From DATFVA01 sp963764235 (GTDB taxonomy: Bacteria > Bacteroidota > Ignavibacteria > Ignavibacteriales > Ignavibacteriaceae), in assembly GCA_963764235.1 (NCBI GenBank), contig CAVXRO010000012.1:1-64000 (forward strand): a stretch of 64,000 bases of DNA, in the 5' to 3' direction. A program made the position numbers and the translations under genes. Positions 50,874-59,878 of the stretch are shown here, piece after piece (position 1 is the first letter of the stretch; every line of letters begins with the position of its first letter). The notes under the pieces were generated by a model that was not told the DNA's origin, ran no database searches, and saw only the letters and a program-made list of their open reading frames with translations.

Positions 50874-52520
50874 ATGAACGGAATTATACTCATTCTGATT
50901 GCCATTGTATTCTATGCAATAGCTTACCGTTTATATGGTACATTCATTTCCCGCAAGCTGAAAGTAAATGATACACAGGAAACTCCGTCGCATACACAGT
51001 ATGACGGCGTGGATTATGTTCCTGCCAAATCACCTGTCTTGCTGGGACATCATTTCGCATCAATAGCCGGTGCGGGACCAATAGTCGGACCAGTGATTGC
51101 AGCGGGATTCGGATGGATACCTGTTTATATATGGGTTCTGTTCGGAGCGGTTTTTATCGGCGGAGTTCATGACTACACAACCATCATAGCCTCTGTACGT
51201 CACCAATCAAAATCAATCGGATATATAATTGAAAAGTATATTGGGATAAGCGGCAAAAAGCTGTTCCTGCTTTTCGCCTGGGCTACGTTAGTTCTGGTTA
51301 TTGCGGTATTCGCAATTATCGTAGCAGATACATTTGAAAGCATTCCGGCTGCCGGAACTTCATCGATCCTGTTTATGCTTCTGGCTGTTATGTTCGGCTT
51401 CGCGATTTACAGAATAAAGGTTCCACTATGGATCGCTTCTATTATAGGAGTTGTTCTTTTATTCGGATGTATCCCTCTGGGCGAAATGTTCCCGCTGCAT
51501 CTTTCAAAGCTCATCTGGGAGTTTATACTTTTCGCTTACATTTTCATAGCATCAGTTACCCCGGTATGGATCTTATTACAGCCACGTGATTATCTGAACT
51601 CATACTTTTTATACGCCTTAATGCTGGGCGGTGTTGTGGGAGTATTTTTCGCCTCCCCTGAAATGAATATTCCTGCAGTTGCAACCTTTAGTCTTGATAA
51701 AGTCGGCTACCTCTTCCCCGCCCTGTTTGTAACTGTGGCCTGTGGTGCTGTAAGCGGATTCCATTCTATAGTCGCCAGCGGAACAACTGCGAAGCAGCTC
51801 AATAAGGAAACTGATGGAAAGCTGATTGGATATGGGGGTATGCTGATTGAAGGCGTGCTCGCTGTTTTAGCATTGATAGCTGTTTCTGCGATGGGAAGCG
51901 CCCAGTTTACGGATATACTCATAAACAAAGGTCCTGTTGCTGCATTCTCAATAGGAGTTGCAGCTTTTATTGAGAGTATTCCTTTCCTTTCTGTTACTGC
52001 TTCAACCGCAACAAACTTCGTGGCACTGGCTGTGGCTGCTTTCGCACTTACATCGCTTGATACTGCCACAAGATTGGGAAGATATACATTCCAGGAATTT
52101 TTTGAGATCAGCGGCAGAAAAGAACAGTCCTTCCTGGTTAAGAACAGGTTTGCTGCCACAGCCATCACCGTATTTTTCGGTGCGGCCTTGACATTCAGCG
52201 GTCAGACTATGTCGATCTGGCCGGTATTCGGAAGCGCTAATCAGCTCCTTGCAGCACTTGCACTTCTGGCAATTACCGTTTGGGTGGCCGATCTGAAGGA
52301 GAATTACCTTTTTGCGTTAATTCCAATGTTGTTCATGTTCAGCGTTACATTAACAGCTCTGGCAATGCTGTTTTATACCAATTTTTCAAATGGACATTAT
52401 ACGCTCTCCTTTATTTCTGTACTTCTATTTTTACTGGCAGTACTGCTCGGTATAAAAGCCTACACTGTACTTGTCCATAAAAAGCCTGAGAAGATCAAAG
52501 AAAAATTAATTACCGAATAA
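50874..52520 (+). CDS. cstA: CstA/BtsT family carbon-starvation (pyruvate/peptide) transporter
   Basis: 548 residues, about 15 membrane helices. CstA landmarks: SPVLLGHHFASIAGAGPIVGPVIAAGFGWIP, GVHDYTTIIASVRH, VSGFHSIVASGTTAKQL and ATRLGRYTFQEFFEISG. Shorter than E. coli CstA (701). The family takes up peptides or pyruvate. Position in the tricarboxylate cluster fits import or export of a carboxylate made or used there, but this is inference. Good ribosome site GGGAGG before ATG 50874. Confidence 0.9.
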   Translation: MNGIILILIAIVFYAIAYRLYGTFISRKLKVNDTQETPSHTQYDGVDYVPAKSPVLLGHHFASIAGAGPIVGPVIAAGFGWIPVYIWVLFGAVFIGGVHDYTTIIASVRHQSKSIGYIIEKYIGISGKKLFLLFAWATLVLVIAVFAIIVADTFESIPAAGTSSILFMLLAVMFGFAIYRIKVPLWIASIIGVVLLFGCIPLGEMFPLHLSKLIWEFILFAYIFIASVTPVWILLQPRDYLNSYFLYALMLGGVVGVFFASPEMNIPAVATFSLDKVGYLFPALFVTVACGAVSGFHSIVASGTTAKQLNKETDGKLIGYGGMLIEGVLAVLALIAVSAMGSAQFTDILINKGPVAAFSIGVAAFIESIPFLSVTASTATNFVALAVAAFALTSLDTATRLGRYTFQEFFEISGRKEQSFLVKNRFAATAITVFFGAALTFSGQTMSIWPVFGSANQLLAALALLAITVWVADLKENYLFALIPMLFMFSVTLTALAMLFYTNFSNGHYTLSFISVLLFLLAVLLGIKAYTVLVHKKPEKIKEKLITE

Positions 52521-52531
52521 CAGAGGAATTT

Positions 52532-53062
52532 ATGCGAGATAAGATATTAAAAATCTGGCCTGAGCTGGAATGGATAAAGAATGAAGAGTTGAAGGAAAAA
52601 ACAATCCAGTGCTGGATATATGCTGTAGAGAACAGCGTGCTTAGTATTGACGACCTTGAAGTCATTCCCTTCTCATTATTGATTAAAGACTGCAATATCT
52701 CTTTTATGAACCACAAGAGAACCGCGGTCCAGTTATCCGTTGATATTGCAAGGAGAATGAAAGAGAATTTCGGTGATGAAATAAAGATTGATATGGACTT
52801 TCTGATCTCCGGAGCTATACTGATCGATGTCGGTAAACTCCTGGAATATGATAAGGTTGATGGGAAACTAACCACGAGCAAAGCAGGGAAACTTCTTCGG
52901 CATCCTTTCAGCGGAGTTTCCATCGCCGATCGTTTTGGTTTGCCGCCTGAAGTACAGCATATTATAGCTTATCATGCAAAAGAAGGAGATCTCGCTAAAA
53001 GAAGCGTTGAAGCTATCATAGTACATCATGCGGATTTCGTTTCATTCGAACCTTTTAAATGA
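52532..53062 (+). CDS. HD-domain-like protein with altered HD motif
   Basis: 176 residues, cytoplasmic. Later HD-fold features are kept: LRHPFSGVSIADRFGLPPEVQHIIAYHAKEGD and VHHAD. The family motif HD, expected in GAxLHDVGK, reads GAILIDVGKLLEY: histidine is replaced by isoleucine. A preceding His (NHKRTAV) remains. Loss of this ligand should weaken or abolish a dinuclear metal site, so it may be a nucleotide or ligand sensor rather than a phosphohydrolase, or act with one metal. It begins 11 nt after cstA and ends beside a repeat element. Confidence 0.7.
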   Translation: MRDKILKIWPELEWIKNEELKEKTIQCWIYAVENSVLSIDDLEVIPFSLLIKDCNISFMNHKRTAVQLSVDIARRMKENFGDEIKIDMDFLISGAILIDVGKLLEYDKVDGKLTTSKAGKLLRHPFSGVSIADRFGLPPEVQHIIAYHAKEGDLAKRSVEAIIVHHADFVSFEPFK

Positions 53063-53064
53063 TA

Positions 53065-53252
53065 GTCATTACGAGCGAGTCTTTCTCCTTTTTGTTGTTG
53101 CGAGCGAGTCTTCGTGCGAAGCAATCTTTAAGTGATACTGGGGAACATGAAGAATTATTATATATATATTTTAACAAATACTGAATGGAATGATTTATTT
53201 AATATTAACATAGAGATTGCTTCATCCCGATAAAATCGGGATTCGCAATGAC
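53065..53252. repeat. REP-bounded MITE-like element
   Basis: Left end GTCATTACGAGCGAGTC (53065 onward), a second partial unit TTGCGAGCGAGTCTTCGTGC then GAAGCAATCTTTAAG (to 53131), and an inverted unit AGATTGCTTC (53214 onward) closing with ATTCGCAATGAC at 53252. The inverted unit has a palindrome ATCCCGAT-AAA-ATCGGGAT. About 188 bp with inverted ends, no gene inside. Sits between the HD-like gene and the homoaconitase-like gene. Confidence 0.7.
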
Positions 53253-53270
53253 AAGTCGTAGGAGTAAATA

Positions 53271-55232
53271 ATGTCTCAAACTTTAATCGAAAAAATTGCG
53301 CAGAAATATGCGGTGGGTTCGGAACCAGGCCAGCTGGTTCATGCAGGCGATTACCTGTCAATTCGGCCCGCCTATGTAATGACCCATGATAATACAGGAG
53401 CTGTAATTCCAAAATTCAGATCGATCGGTGCAAGCCGTCTTGCAAATCCCAGGCAGGTTGTTCACACGCTTGATCATAATGTTCAGGATAAGAGCGAAAA
53501 AAATCTTGAAAAGTACAGGAAGATAGAAGAATTTTCAAAGAGTATGGGTGCGGATTTTTATCCCGCAGGACGAGGAATCGGTCACCAGATTATGGTTGAG
53601 GAAGGTTATGCCTGGCCGGGAACAATGGCTGTTGCTTCGGATAGTCACTCTAATATGTATGGGGGTATAGGATGCCTTGGAACTCCTGTAGTAAGGACAG
53701 ATGCCGCAGCAATTTGGGCAACCGGAAGAACATGGTGGCAAGTTCCTCCCATAGCAAAGGTTGAATTAAAGGGAAAGTTAAGAAAAGGAGTTACAGGTAA
53801 AGACCTGATAATTGCACTTTGCGGTTTCTTCAATAATGACGAAGTACTTAACCATGCTATTGAGTTCACAGGCGAAGGAGTAAAAAATCTTTCTGTTGAA
53901 GAGAGATTGACAATAGCCAATATGACTACTGAGTGGGGTGCATTGGCAGGAGTTTTTATCATTGATGGGAGGACAATTGAATGGCTGAAAAAGAGAGCCG
54001 AATTTATCTCCAGGCGTGGACCTGAGAATGTGAATTCAGACGCCGACGGCAATGGTGTCCATCCACGAATGAACCTGAAGCGTATTGAAGAGCTTGAAAA
54101 TAATATTCCGCAGGCTGATAAGGATGCATTTTATGCGAAAGAATTGACGATAGATTTATCCACGATCGAACCTCTTGTATCAGGACCAAATACAGTTAAA
54201 ACAATGACTCCTGTTTCCGGTCTTAATGACGTAAAAATAAATAAAGCCTACCTTGTATCCTGTGTGAACAGCCGTGTTGATGATATTGCTGAAGCAGCTG
54301 CGATCGTTAAAGGAAAGAAAGTTGCTGAAGGAGTTCAGTTCTATATTGCGGCAGCTTCAAGTGAAGTACAGGCTGAGAGCGAAAAGCAGGGTTACTGGCA
54401 GACACTGGTTGAAGCAGGTGCAATTCCCCTCCCTCCCGGATGCGGACCATGTATCGGTTTGGGTGTCGGTCTGCTTGAGGATGGCGAGGTCGGAATATCA
54501 GCCACAAACAGAAACTTCAAAGGAAGAATGGGTTCGCCGAAAGCTCAAGCCTATCTTGCTTCACCGGCAGTGGTTGCTTCATCAGCAATAGCGGGAAATA
54601 TTTCATACCGGTGGCTGGAACAGAATAAGAAGCTGTTTGGAGACATTAAAGTTAATGAAAAAAAAGAAGCTGAATCCGCAGAGGTGAAAATTATAGATGG
54701 ATTCCCAAAAGTTCTCAAAGGAGAACTCATCTTCTGCAATCAGGATAACCTGAATACAGACGGAATTTATCCCGGTAAATACACTTATATCGATGACTTT
54801 ACTCCCGAGCAGCAGGCTGGAGTAGTAATGGAGAATTATGATCCTGAGTTTGCTAAAATAATAAATGAGGGAGATATACTTGTCAGCGGCTTCAATTTTG
54901 GAACGGGATCCTCACGCGAGCAGGCTGCTACTGCATTGAAATACAAAGGGATAAAGTTGGTAATAGCAGGATCATTCAGTGAGACTTACAAGCGGAATGC
55001 TTTGAATAACGGTTTCCTGATAATTGAATGCCCCAAACTCGTGAAGGACCTCAAGGCAAAATACGGTAAAGATAAGTTAACAGTTAAAACCGGCATCACG
55101 GGTGAGATAAACTTTACAAAATCAAAAATTAATGTTGATCAGAAGTCCTATTCAATAGATCCTGTCGGTGTTCCTGCCCAGGAACTGATAGTTTTCGGCG
55201 GCCTGGAAGAATGGGTTAAGAAGAACCTTTAA
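53271..55232 (+). CDS. Single-chain homoaconitase/aconitase of the fungal LYS4 type
   Basis: 653 residues, large and small hydratase domains fused. The 4Fe-4S cysteines are in YLVSCVNSR and PPGCGPCIGLG. The body recalls yeast LYS4 through long stretches (KYAVG, GDYLSIRPA, AGRGIGHQIMVEEGYA, SDSHSNMYGGIGCLGTP, RTDAAAIWATG, and the FNFGTGSSREQAATAL swivel loop), more than bacterial AcnA/AcnB or LeuCD. Homoaconitase acts in the aminoadipate lysine route, but no homocitrate synthase is here; neighbours are citrate genes. It may therefore serve as an aconitase for citrate. The start ATG 53271 follows TAGGAG. Confidence 0.85.
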   Translation: MSQTLIEKIAQKYAVGSEPGQLVHAGDYLSIRPAYVMTHDNTGAVIPKFRSIGASRLANPRQVVHTLDHNVQDKSEKNLEKYRKIEEFSKSMGADFYPAGRGIGHQIMVEEGYAWPGTMAVASDSHSNMYGGIGCLGTPVVRTDAAAIWATGRTWWQVPPIAKVELKGKLRKGVTGKDLIIALCGFFNNDEVLNHAIEFTGEGVKNLSVEERLTIANMTTEWGALAGVFIIDGRTIEWLKKRAEFISRRGPENVNSDADGNGVHPRMNLKRIEELENNIPQADKDAFYAKELTIDLSTIEPLVSGPNTVKTMTPVSGLNDVKINKAYLVSCVNSRVDDIAEAAAIVKGKKVAEGVQFYIAAASSEVQAESEKQGYWQTLVEAGAIPLPPGCGPCIGLGVGLLEDGEVGISATNRNFKGRMGSPKAQAYLASPAVVASSAIAGNISYRWLEQNKKLFGDIKVNEKKEAESAEVKIIDGFPKVLKGELIFCNQDNLNTDGIYPGKYTYIDDFTPEQQAGVVMENYDPEFAKIINEGDILVSGFNFGTGSSREQAATALKYKGIKLVIAGSFSETYKRNALNNGFLIIECPKLVKDLKAKYGKDKLTVKTGITGEINFTKSKINVDQKSYSIDPVGVPAQELIVFGGLEEWVKKNL

Positions 55233-55257
55233 CAATTAAGCAGTTTAACAGTTTAAC
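55228..55257 (+). repeat. TTTAAC-rich short repeat before prpD-like gene
   Basis: TTTAACAATTAAGCA followed by two CAGTTTAAC-like units just before ATG 55259. The first 15 bp recur identically at 58036-58050, just before citF. Confidence 0.6.
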
Positions 55258-55258
55258 T

Positions 55259-56692
55259 ATGAATAAATCTATTTCAAGAACTATATCTGAATTTGCCTTA
55301 AATCTAAAATATGAAGATCTTCCACCTGAAGTCATTACTGAAGTTAAACGTTTTCTATATGATTCCATCGGATGTGCATACGGAGGCTTCCATACAAAAG
55401 ACGTGAATATTCTCAGGGATATCTACCTGGAGATTGGAGGTAACCCTGAATCGACCCTGATAGGTTTCGGGGATAAAATACCGGCGGTTAATGCTGTGTT
55501 GGTTAATTCACTTATGATACGCGCCCTCGATTTTAATGATATATACTGGAGGGAGGATCCTTCTCATCCATCGGACCTGATACCTGCTGCACTTTCAACC
55601 GGTGAGATGACAGGGGCGGCTATGAAGGATGTTATCACAGCTATAGTTCTTGCGTACGAGTTTGAACAAAGGTTATGCGAGTTTGCCGTCCCTGGTATCC
55701 GTGAACGTAAATGGCATCATGCAGCGCTCACTCAGTTCGTATCGCCCATAGTTGCAGGTAAAGTTCTGGGTCTGAACGTTGACCAGATGGTAAATGCCAT
55801 CGGGATAAACGGAAGTCATAATCATACCCTCGGCTGTCCTACTGCAGGCAAACTTACGATGATGAAGAATATTGTCGATCCGATGGCTGTTCAATCAGGC
55901 GTGTTTGCAGCATTGATGGCACAAAGAGGATATACAGGGACTGAAGCTGTTTTCGAAGGTAAGGAAGGGTTTATGGATACTTTCCTGGGCTGGAATGCTA
56001 AAGAACAGAGTATCTCGCCGGTAAAGATGCAGGGACGCGACGGCATCTCGAAATGGAAGTGGGATATTGATAAACTGACTGCCGGACTGGGTGACAGTTA
56101 TAAAATTCTCGAATGCGGAATGAAAGCATTCCCTACCGAAGCTCTTACTCACACTCATCTTTCTGCCACATTAAATGTGGTTACCAAAAAAAATATTTCG
56201 TATGATCAGATAGAGACAGTAACCCTTACCACACTGGCACAGGCTTATGATATTCTCTTCGATCGGCACAAGTATAGGCCCGAATCAAGAGAAACAGCAG
56301 ATCACTCCCTCCCCTACTGCATTGCTGCTGCATTAGTCGATCATAAAATCACAACGCAGTCTTTTTCGGAGGAGAAAATGAAGGACCCGAGGATCTGGGA
56401 GGTGATAGATAAAATAAAAGGTGAACCTTCACAGGAATTTGAAAATATGTTCCCGGCAAAGCAGCCGAGTAAAGTTGTTGTAAGAACAAAAGATGGTAGA
56501 GAATATACTGAATACCTGGAATACCCGAAGGGTGATCCGCGCGAACCTATGACAATGGAAGACCTGGAGAATAAATTCAATGCTCTTTCAGAAGGACTTC
56601 TGATTCCGCGAAGGCAGAAGGAAGTTAAAGAGCTTATTTTCAGATGTGAACAGCTTACAGCGCGTGAGTTTATGACCAAACTTATCGCTTGA
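55259..56692 (+). CDS. MmgE/PrpD-family dehydratase or decarboxylase
   Basis: 477 residues, standard MmgE/PrpD length. Motifs: VKRFLYDSIGCAYGG, MIRALDFNDIYWREDPSHPSDLIPAALS (family active-site region with RALDxND), YEFEQRLCEFA, HHAALTQFVSPIVAGKVLGL and the C-terminal lid AEHSLPY-like ADHSLPYCIAAAL. The family includes 2-methylcitrate dehydratase and cis-aconitate decarboxylase. No methylcitrate synthase or lyase is nearby. With citrate lyase and aconitase genes around it, a tricarboxylate or aconitate substrate is likely. The exact reaction is open. It begins 27 nt after the homoaconitase-like gene. Confidence 0.85.
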   Translation: MNKSISRTISEFALNLKYEDLPPEVITEVKRFLYDSIGCAYGGFHTKDVNILRDIYLEIGGNPESTLIGFGDKIPAVNAVLVNSLMIRALDFNDIYWREDPSHPSDLIPAALSTGEMTGAAMKDVITAIVLAYEFEQRLCEFAVPGIRERKWHHAALTQFVSPIVAGKVLGLNVDQMVNAIGINGSHNHTLGCPTAGKLTMMKNIVDPMAVQSGVFAALMAQRGYTGTEAVFEGKEGFMDTFLGWNAKEQSISPVKMQGRDGISKWKWDIDKLTAGLGDSYKILECGMKAFPTEALTHTHLSATLNVVTKKNISYDQIETVTLTTLAQAYDILFDRHKYRPESRETADHSLPYCIAAALVDHKITTQSFSEEKMKDPRIWEVIDKIKGEPSQEFENMFPAKQPSKVVVRTKDGREYTEYLEYPKGDPREPMTMEDLENKFNALSEGLLIPRRQKEVKELIFRCEQLTAREFMTKLIA

Positions 56693-56729
56693 TTATTACT
56701 CTCCCATACAGAATTTGCCTTTTATTTGC

Positions 56730-56737
56730 TAAATTTG
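56730..56737 (+). promoter_or_regulatory. Bacteroidota-type -7 box before citDE
   Basis: TAAATTTG matches TAnnTTTG, 70 bp before ATG 56808 in the 115-bp gap after the prpD-like gene. Suggests the lyase genes can be transcribed separately. Confidence 0.4.
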
Positions 56738-56807
56738 AATGAGACAAATTATTGTTATTGCTAACATTTATTATGTTCAACCCACAGCATAGAAATAAAG
56801 AATTCAA

Positions 56808-58032
56808 ATGAAGAATAACTTAAATAAATCCTTCGCAGGAAAAAGAGGCGACTCAGTACGTTCCGACTGCTATTTTGAGATTACCAGGAAAAATTCGGGA
56901 GGAATAGGTATAAACCTGCAAAGTAAAGTAGATGTGATGTACGGGGAAGCGATTAAAAAGCAGCTCCTCGATATGTGCAAATTCTTCGGTATTGCCAATG
57001 CAGATATTCTGGTTGAAGATAGCGGTGCCCTCCCCTTTACAATTGCTGCACGGTTTGAGATGGCTGTTAAAAAACTTATGCCGGAAACCATATCTGAATA
57101 TCTATTCCCCTTCAATAAAAAGAATCAGTATAAATCTTCAAAGGATAAGCTTAGACGGAGCAGGTTATACCTTCCGGGTAATGAGCCGAAGTTTTTTGTA
57201 AATGCAGGACTCCATTCCCCTGACGGTATAATCCTCGACCTGGAAGACAGTGTCGCTCCCTCAGAAAAAGAAGCCGCCCAATTAGTTGTTAGAAATGCTC
57301 TTCGCTCGGTTGATTTCTCTGGTGCTGAAAGAATGGTGCGCATAAATCAGCTTCCGAAAGGCTGCGGTGATTTGAAATATATAGTTCCGCATAATGTCCA
57401 GTGTTATCCTAATCCCAAAATGCGAATCGGCAGACCAGGTAAAGCAGGTTGAGAAAGAAGTCGCCAGACTGCGGAAAGAACACAACGTTAAAAATGAAAT
57501 TTATTTTATGCCGATAATCGAAAGTGCGCTTGGTGTTTTAAAGGCTTATGAGATTGCCTCTGCATCTAAAAATAACTGCGCCCTGGCAATAGGTCTTGAA
57601 GATTATACAGCCGATCTTGGGACACAAAGAACCAATGAAGGAAGGGAAAGCATTTTTGCCCGTCAGATGCTGGTCAATGCCGCAAAAGCAGCGGGGATTC
57701 AGGCAATCGATACTGTTTTTTCCGATGTGGGTGATATGGAAGGACTGCGACAGAGTGTTATTGAAGCAAAGTCTCTGGGTTTTGAAGGAAAAGGCTGCAT
57801 CCATCCGCGTCAGATCCAGGTTGTGCATGAGGCTTTTGCTCCATCCATAGATGAATTAGAAAAAGCAAAGAAGATAGTACTTGCATTTGAAGAGGCTGAG
57901 AAGAAAGGATTAGGAGTTGTCTCACTTGGAAGCAAGATGATCGATCCACCCGTCGTTAAACGGGCTGTCAGAACCATTGACCTTGCAATATTAAATAATA
58001 TGTTGAAGGAAAACTGGCGACAAACAATTTAA
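56808..58032 (+). CDS. Citrate lyase acyl-carrier and beta subunits fused (CitD-CitE), with one-base insertion
   Basis: 407 residues after repair. Residues about 10-95 match CitD: SDCYFEI region with a candidate prosthetic-group serine (S19), NLQSKVDVMYGEAIKKQLLD, VEDSGALPFTIAARFE. Residues about 115-407 match CitE: RSRLYLPGNEPKF, DGIILDLEDSVAPSEKEAA, VILIPKCESADQV, GLEDYTADLGTQRTNEGRES. The frame breaks at about 57398-57404. Skipping one base joins PHNVQ to VILIPKCE. CitE cleaves citryl-S-ACP to oxaloacetate and acetyl-ACP. Fusion of carrier and lyase is unusual; they are usually separate citD and citE genes. Confidence 0.88.
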
Positions 58033-58035
58033 CCA

Positions 58036-58050
58036 TTTAACAATTAAGCA
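58036..58050 (+). repeat. 15-bp copy of the TTTAACAATTAAGCA repeat
   Basis: Identical to 55228-55242 and likewise 15-20 bp before a start codon in the same cluster. Confidence 0.6.
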
Positions 58051-58068
58051 ATTAAACGATCAAACATA

Positions 58069-59625
58069 ATGAACTTAGTAAAAAATAGTGCAGGAAGATT
58101 AGTTCCTGATGAAATAAACGGTATTCCTCAAATCCCTTTTAAGGGAGTTAATAAATATAAACCAAAGGGAGGAAAAGCCAAGCCCCCTATCAGCAGCTGT
58201 ACTGATTATCCTGCAGACGGTAATAAAGTATTAAAGAACCTGAAAGAAGCTCTGAAGAAAGCCGGAATAAAGGATGGGATGACCATTTCCACCCATCATC
58301 ATCTCAGGAACGGCGATGTTGTCACCAATATCCTGTTCGATACTATAAATGAAATGGGAATAAAAAATATCCGGTGGTTTCCGAGTGCTTCATTCGCGGT
58401 TCACGAACACTTAATTAAATATCTAAGGAACGGAACAATTCATCATATTGAAGGAAGTATGAACGGGCCTTTGGGGAGGTTTACTTCAGAAGGAAAGATG
58501 AAAGGTGTGGGGGTTCTGAGGTCTCACGGAGGAAGGTACCAGTCAATCCAGGATGGTGAAGTCCATATTGATATTGCTGTGATCGCCGCACCCACTGCAG
58601 ATCCTTTCGGCAACGCAACAGGCGACCGCGGCCCTTCAGCCTGCGGACTGCTTGGTTTTGCGCTGGCCGATTCAGAGTATGCCGATAAAGTAATTGTTGT
58701 TACTGATAACCTCGTTCCCTTCCCCTGCGTTCCCTGGCAGATCCAGGGAAATAATGTCGATTATGTAGTTCAGGTCGATACACTTGGTGATCCCAGGAAA
58801 ATAGTTTCCGGTACCACGGAAGTTACCAAATCACCTGACAGACTCTTAATAGCCGAATATGTTGCCCGGTTCCTTGATGAAGCAGGAATAATGAAAGACG
58901 GGTTTTCTTTTCAGGCGGGTGCCGGCGGAACCGCACTTGCATTTGCTCTCTATCTGAAGGAAAGAATGAAGGCGAAAAATATTAAGGCAAGGTTTGTACG
59001 GGGCGGCAGCACAAAATACCTTGTGCAGATGCTTGAGGAAGGTTTAACCGATTACATCCTTGACGGACAGACATTTGACCTTGAGGGTGTAAGAAGCATG
59101 AGAGAAAATGAGGGACATGTCAATACCTCTCCCTTTACGAGCTACAACTTTCATGGTAAGGGAAATTTTGCATCAATGGTTGATGCGGTTGTACTTGGGG
59201 CTACAGAAGTGGATGTGAATTTTAATGCTAATGTGGTTACTCATTCTGATGGCTATCTGCTGCATGGAATCGGGGGATGGCAGAACTGTTTATTCTCAAA
59301 ATGTACTATTCTTGCAATACCCTCTTTCAGGGACAGGATCCCGGTAATTGTGGATGAAGTTACAACACTCTGCGGGCCCGGAGAATTAATAGATGTTATT
59401 GCAACCGAACGCGGATTATGTATAAATCCTAAAAGAAAAGACCTGCTTAAAGCGTTAAAGAATTCTTCTATCCCGATAGTTGATATCAAAGAACTCAAAA
59501 AAGAAGTGGATAAAATCTGCGGCGGTGTTCCCGCTAAACCAAAAATCAATAAAGATAAAGTAGTTGCTGTAATAAAATGGGTCGATGGAACAGTACTCGA
59601 TTCTGTTTTCCAGGTTAAAACCTGA
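58069..59625 (+). CDS. citF: Citrate lyase alpha subunit (citrate:acetyl-ACP transferase)
   Basis: 518 residues, full CitF length. Family features: ISTHHHLRNGDVV, GPLGRFTSEGKMKGVGVLRSHGGR, IAAPTADPFGNATGDRGPSACG, NLVPFPCVPWQIQGN, FQAGAGGTALAFALYLKERM and the late glutamate region DEVTTLCGPGELIDVIATERGLCINP. It swaps acetate for citrate on the acyl-carrier domain. It begins 36 nt after citDE, so the lyase is complete with gene products of just two genes. The accessory genes citC, citG and citX for the prosthetic group are not in this window. Confidence 0.93.
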   Translation: MNLVKNSAGRLVPDEINGIPQIPFKGVNKYKPKGGKAKPPISSCTDYPADGNKVLKNLKEALKKAGIKDGMTISTHHHLRNGDVVTNILFDTINEMGIKNIRWFPSASFAVHEHLIKYLRNGTIHHIEGSMNGPLGRFTSEGKMKGVGVLRSHGGRYQSIQDGEVHIDIAVIAAPTADPFGNATGDRGPSACGLLGFALADSEYADKVIVVTDNLVPFPCVPWQIQGNNVDYVVQVDTLGDPRKIVSGTTEVTKSPDRLLIAEYVARFLDEAGIMKDGFSFQAGAGGTALAFALYLKERMKAKNIKARFVRGGSTKYLVQMLEEGLTDYILDGQTFDLEGVRSMRENEGHVNTSPFTSYNFHGKGNFASMVDAVVLGATEVDVNFNANVVTHSDGYLLHGIGGWQNCLFSKCTILAIPSFRDRIPVIVDEVTTLCGPGELIDVIATERGLCINPKRKDLLKALKNSSIPIVDIKELKKEVDKICGGVPAKPKINKDKVVAVIKWVDGTVLDSVFQVKT

Positions 59626-59636
59626 AGTCCGCTCAT

Positions 59637-59878
59637 TGATAACTGAGACAGGATCGATACAGGTCAATAGGATGCTGTCTCTGTAAGCTGAAATTTGATG
59701 GAAGTGAATTATCGGTCAGAACATGCTTAAGGGGTTCTGAAGTCCGGCAGTTCCAAATCTGTCAGGAAATTTAATCTTCTTTAATCGGGTCCTTTCTCTT
59801 CATCATAAAAAAAGTTGAATAAATAGCTTAACTTAGCTGAAATAAGAAATCTTACTGGAATATAAACTTAGGCAATAA
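59637..59878. other. Intergenic gap after citF
   Basis: About 240 bp. A GAGACAG (59645-59651) and CTGTCTC (59675-59681) stem could end the citF transcript, but no T-run follows. Nothing else was recognised. Confidence 0.35.
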
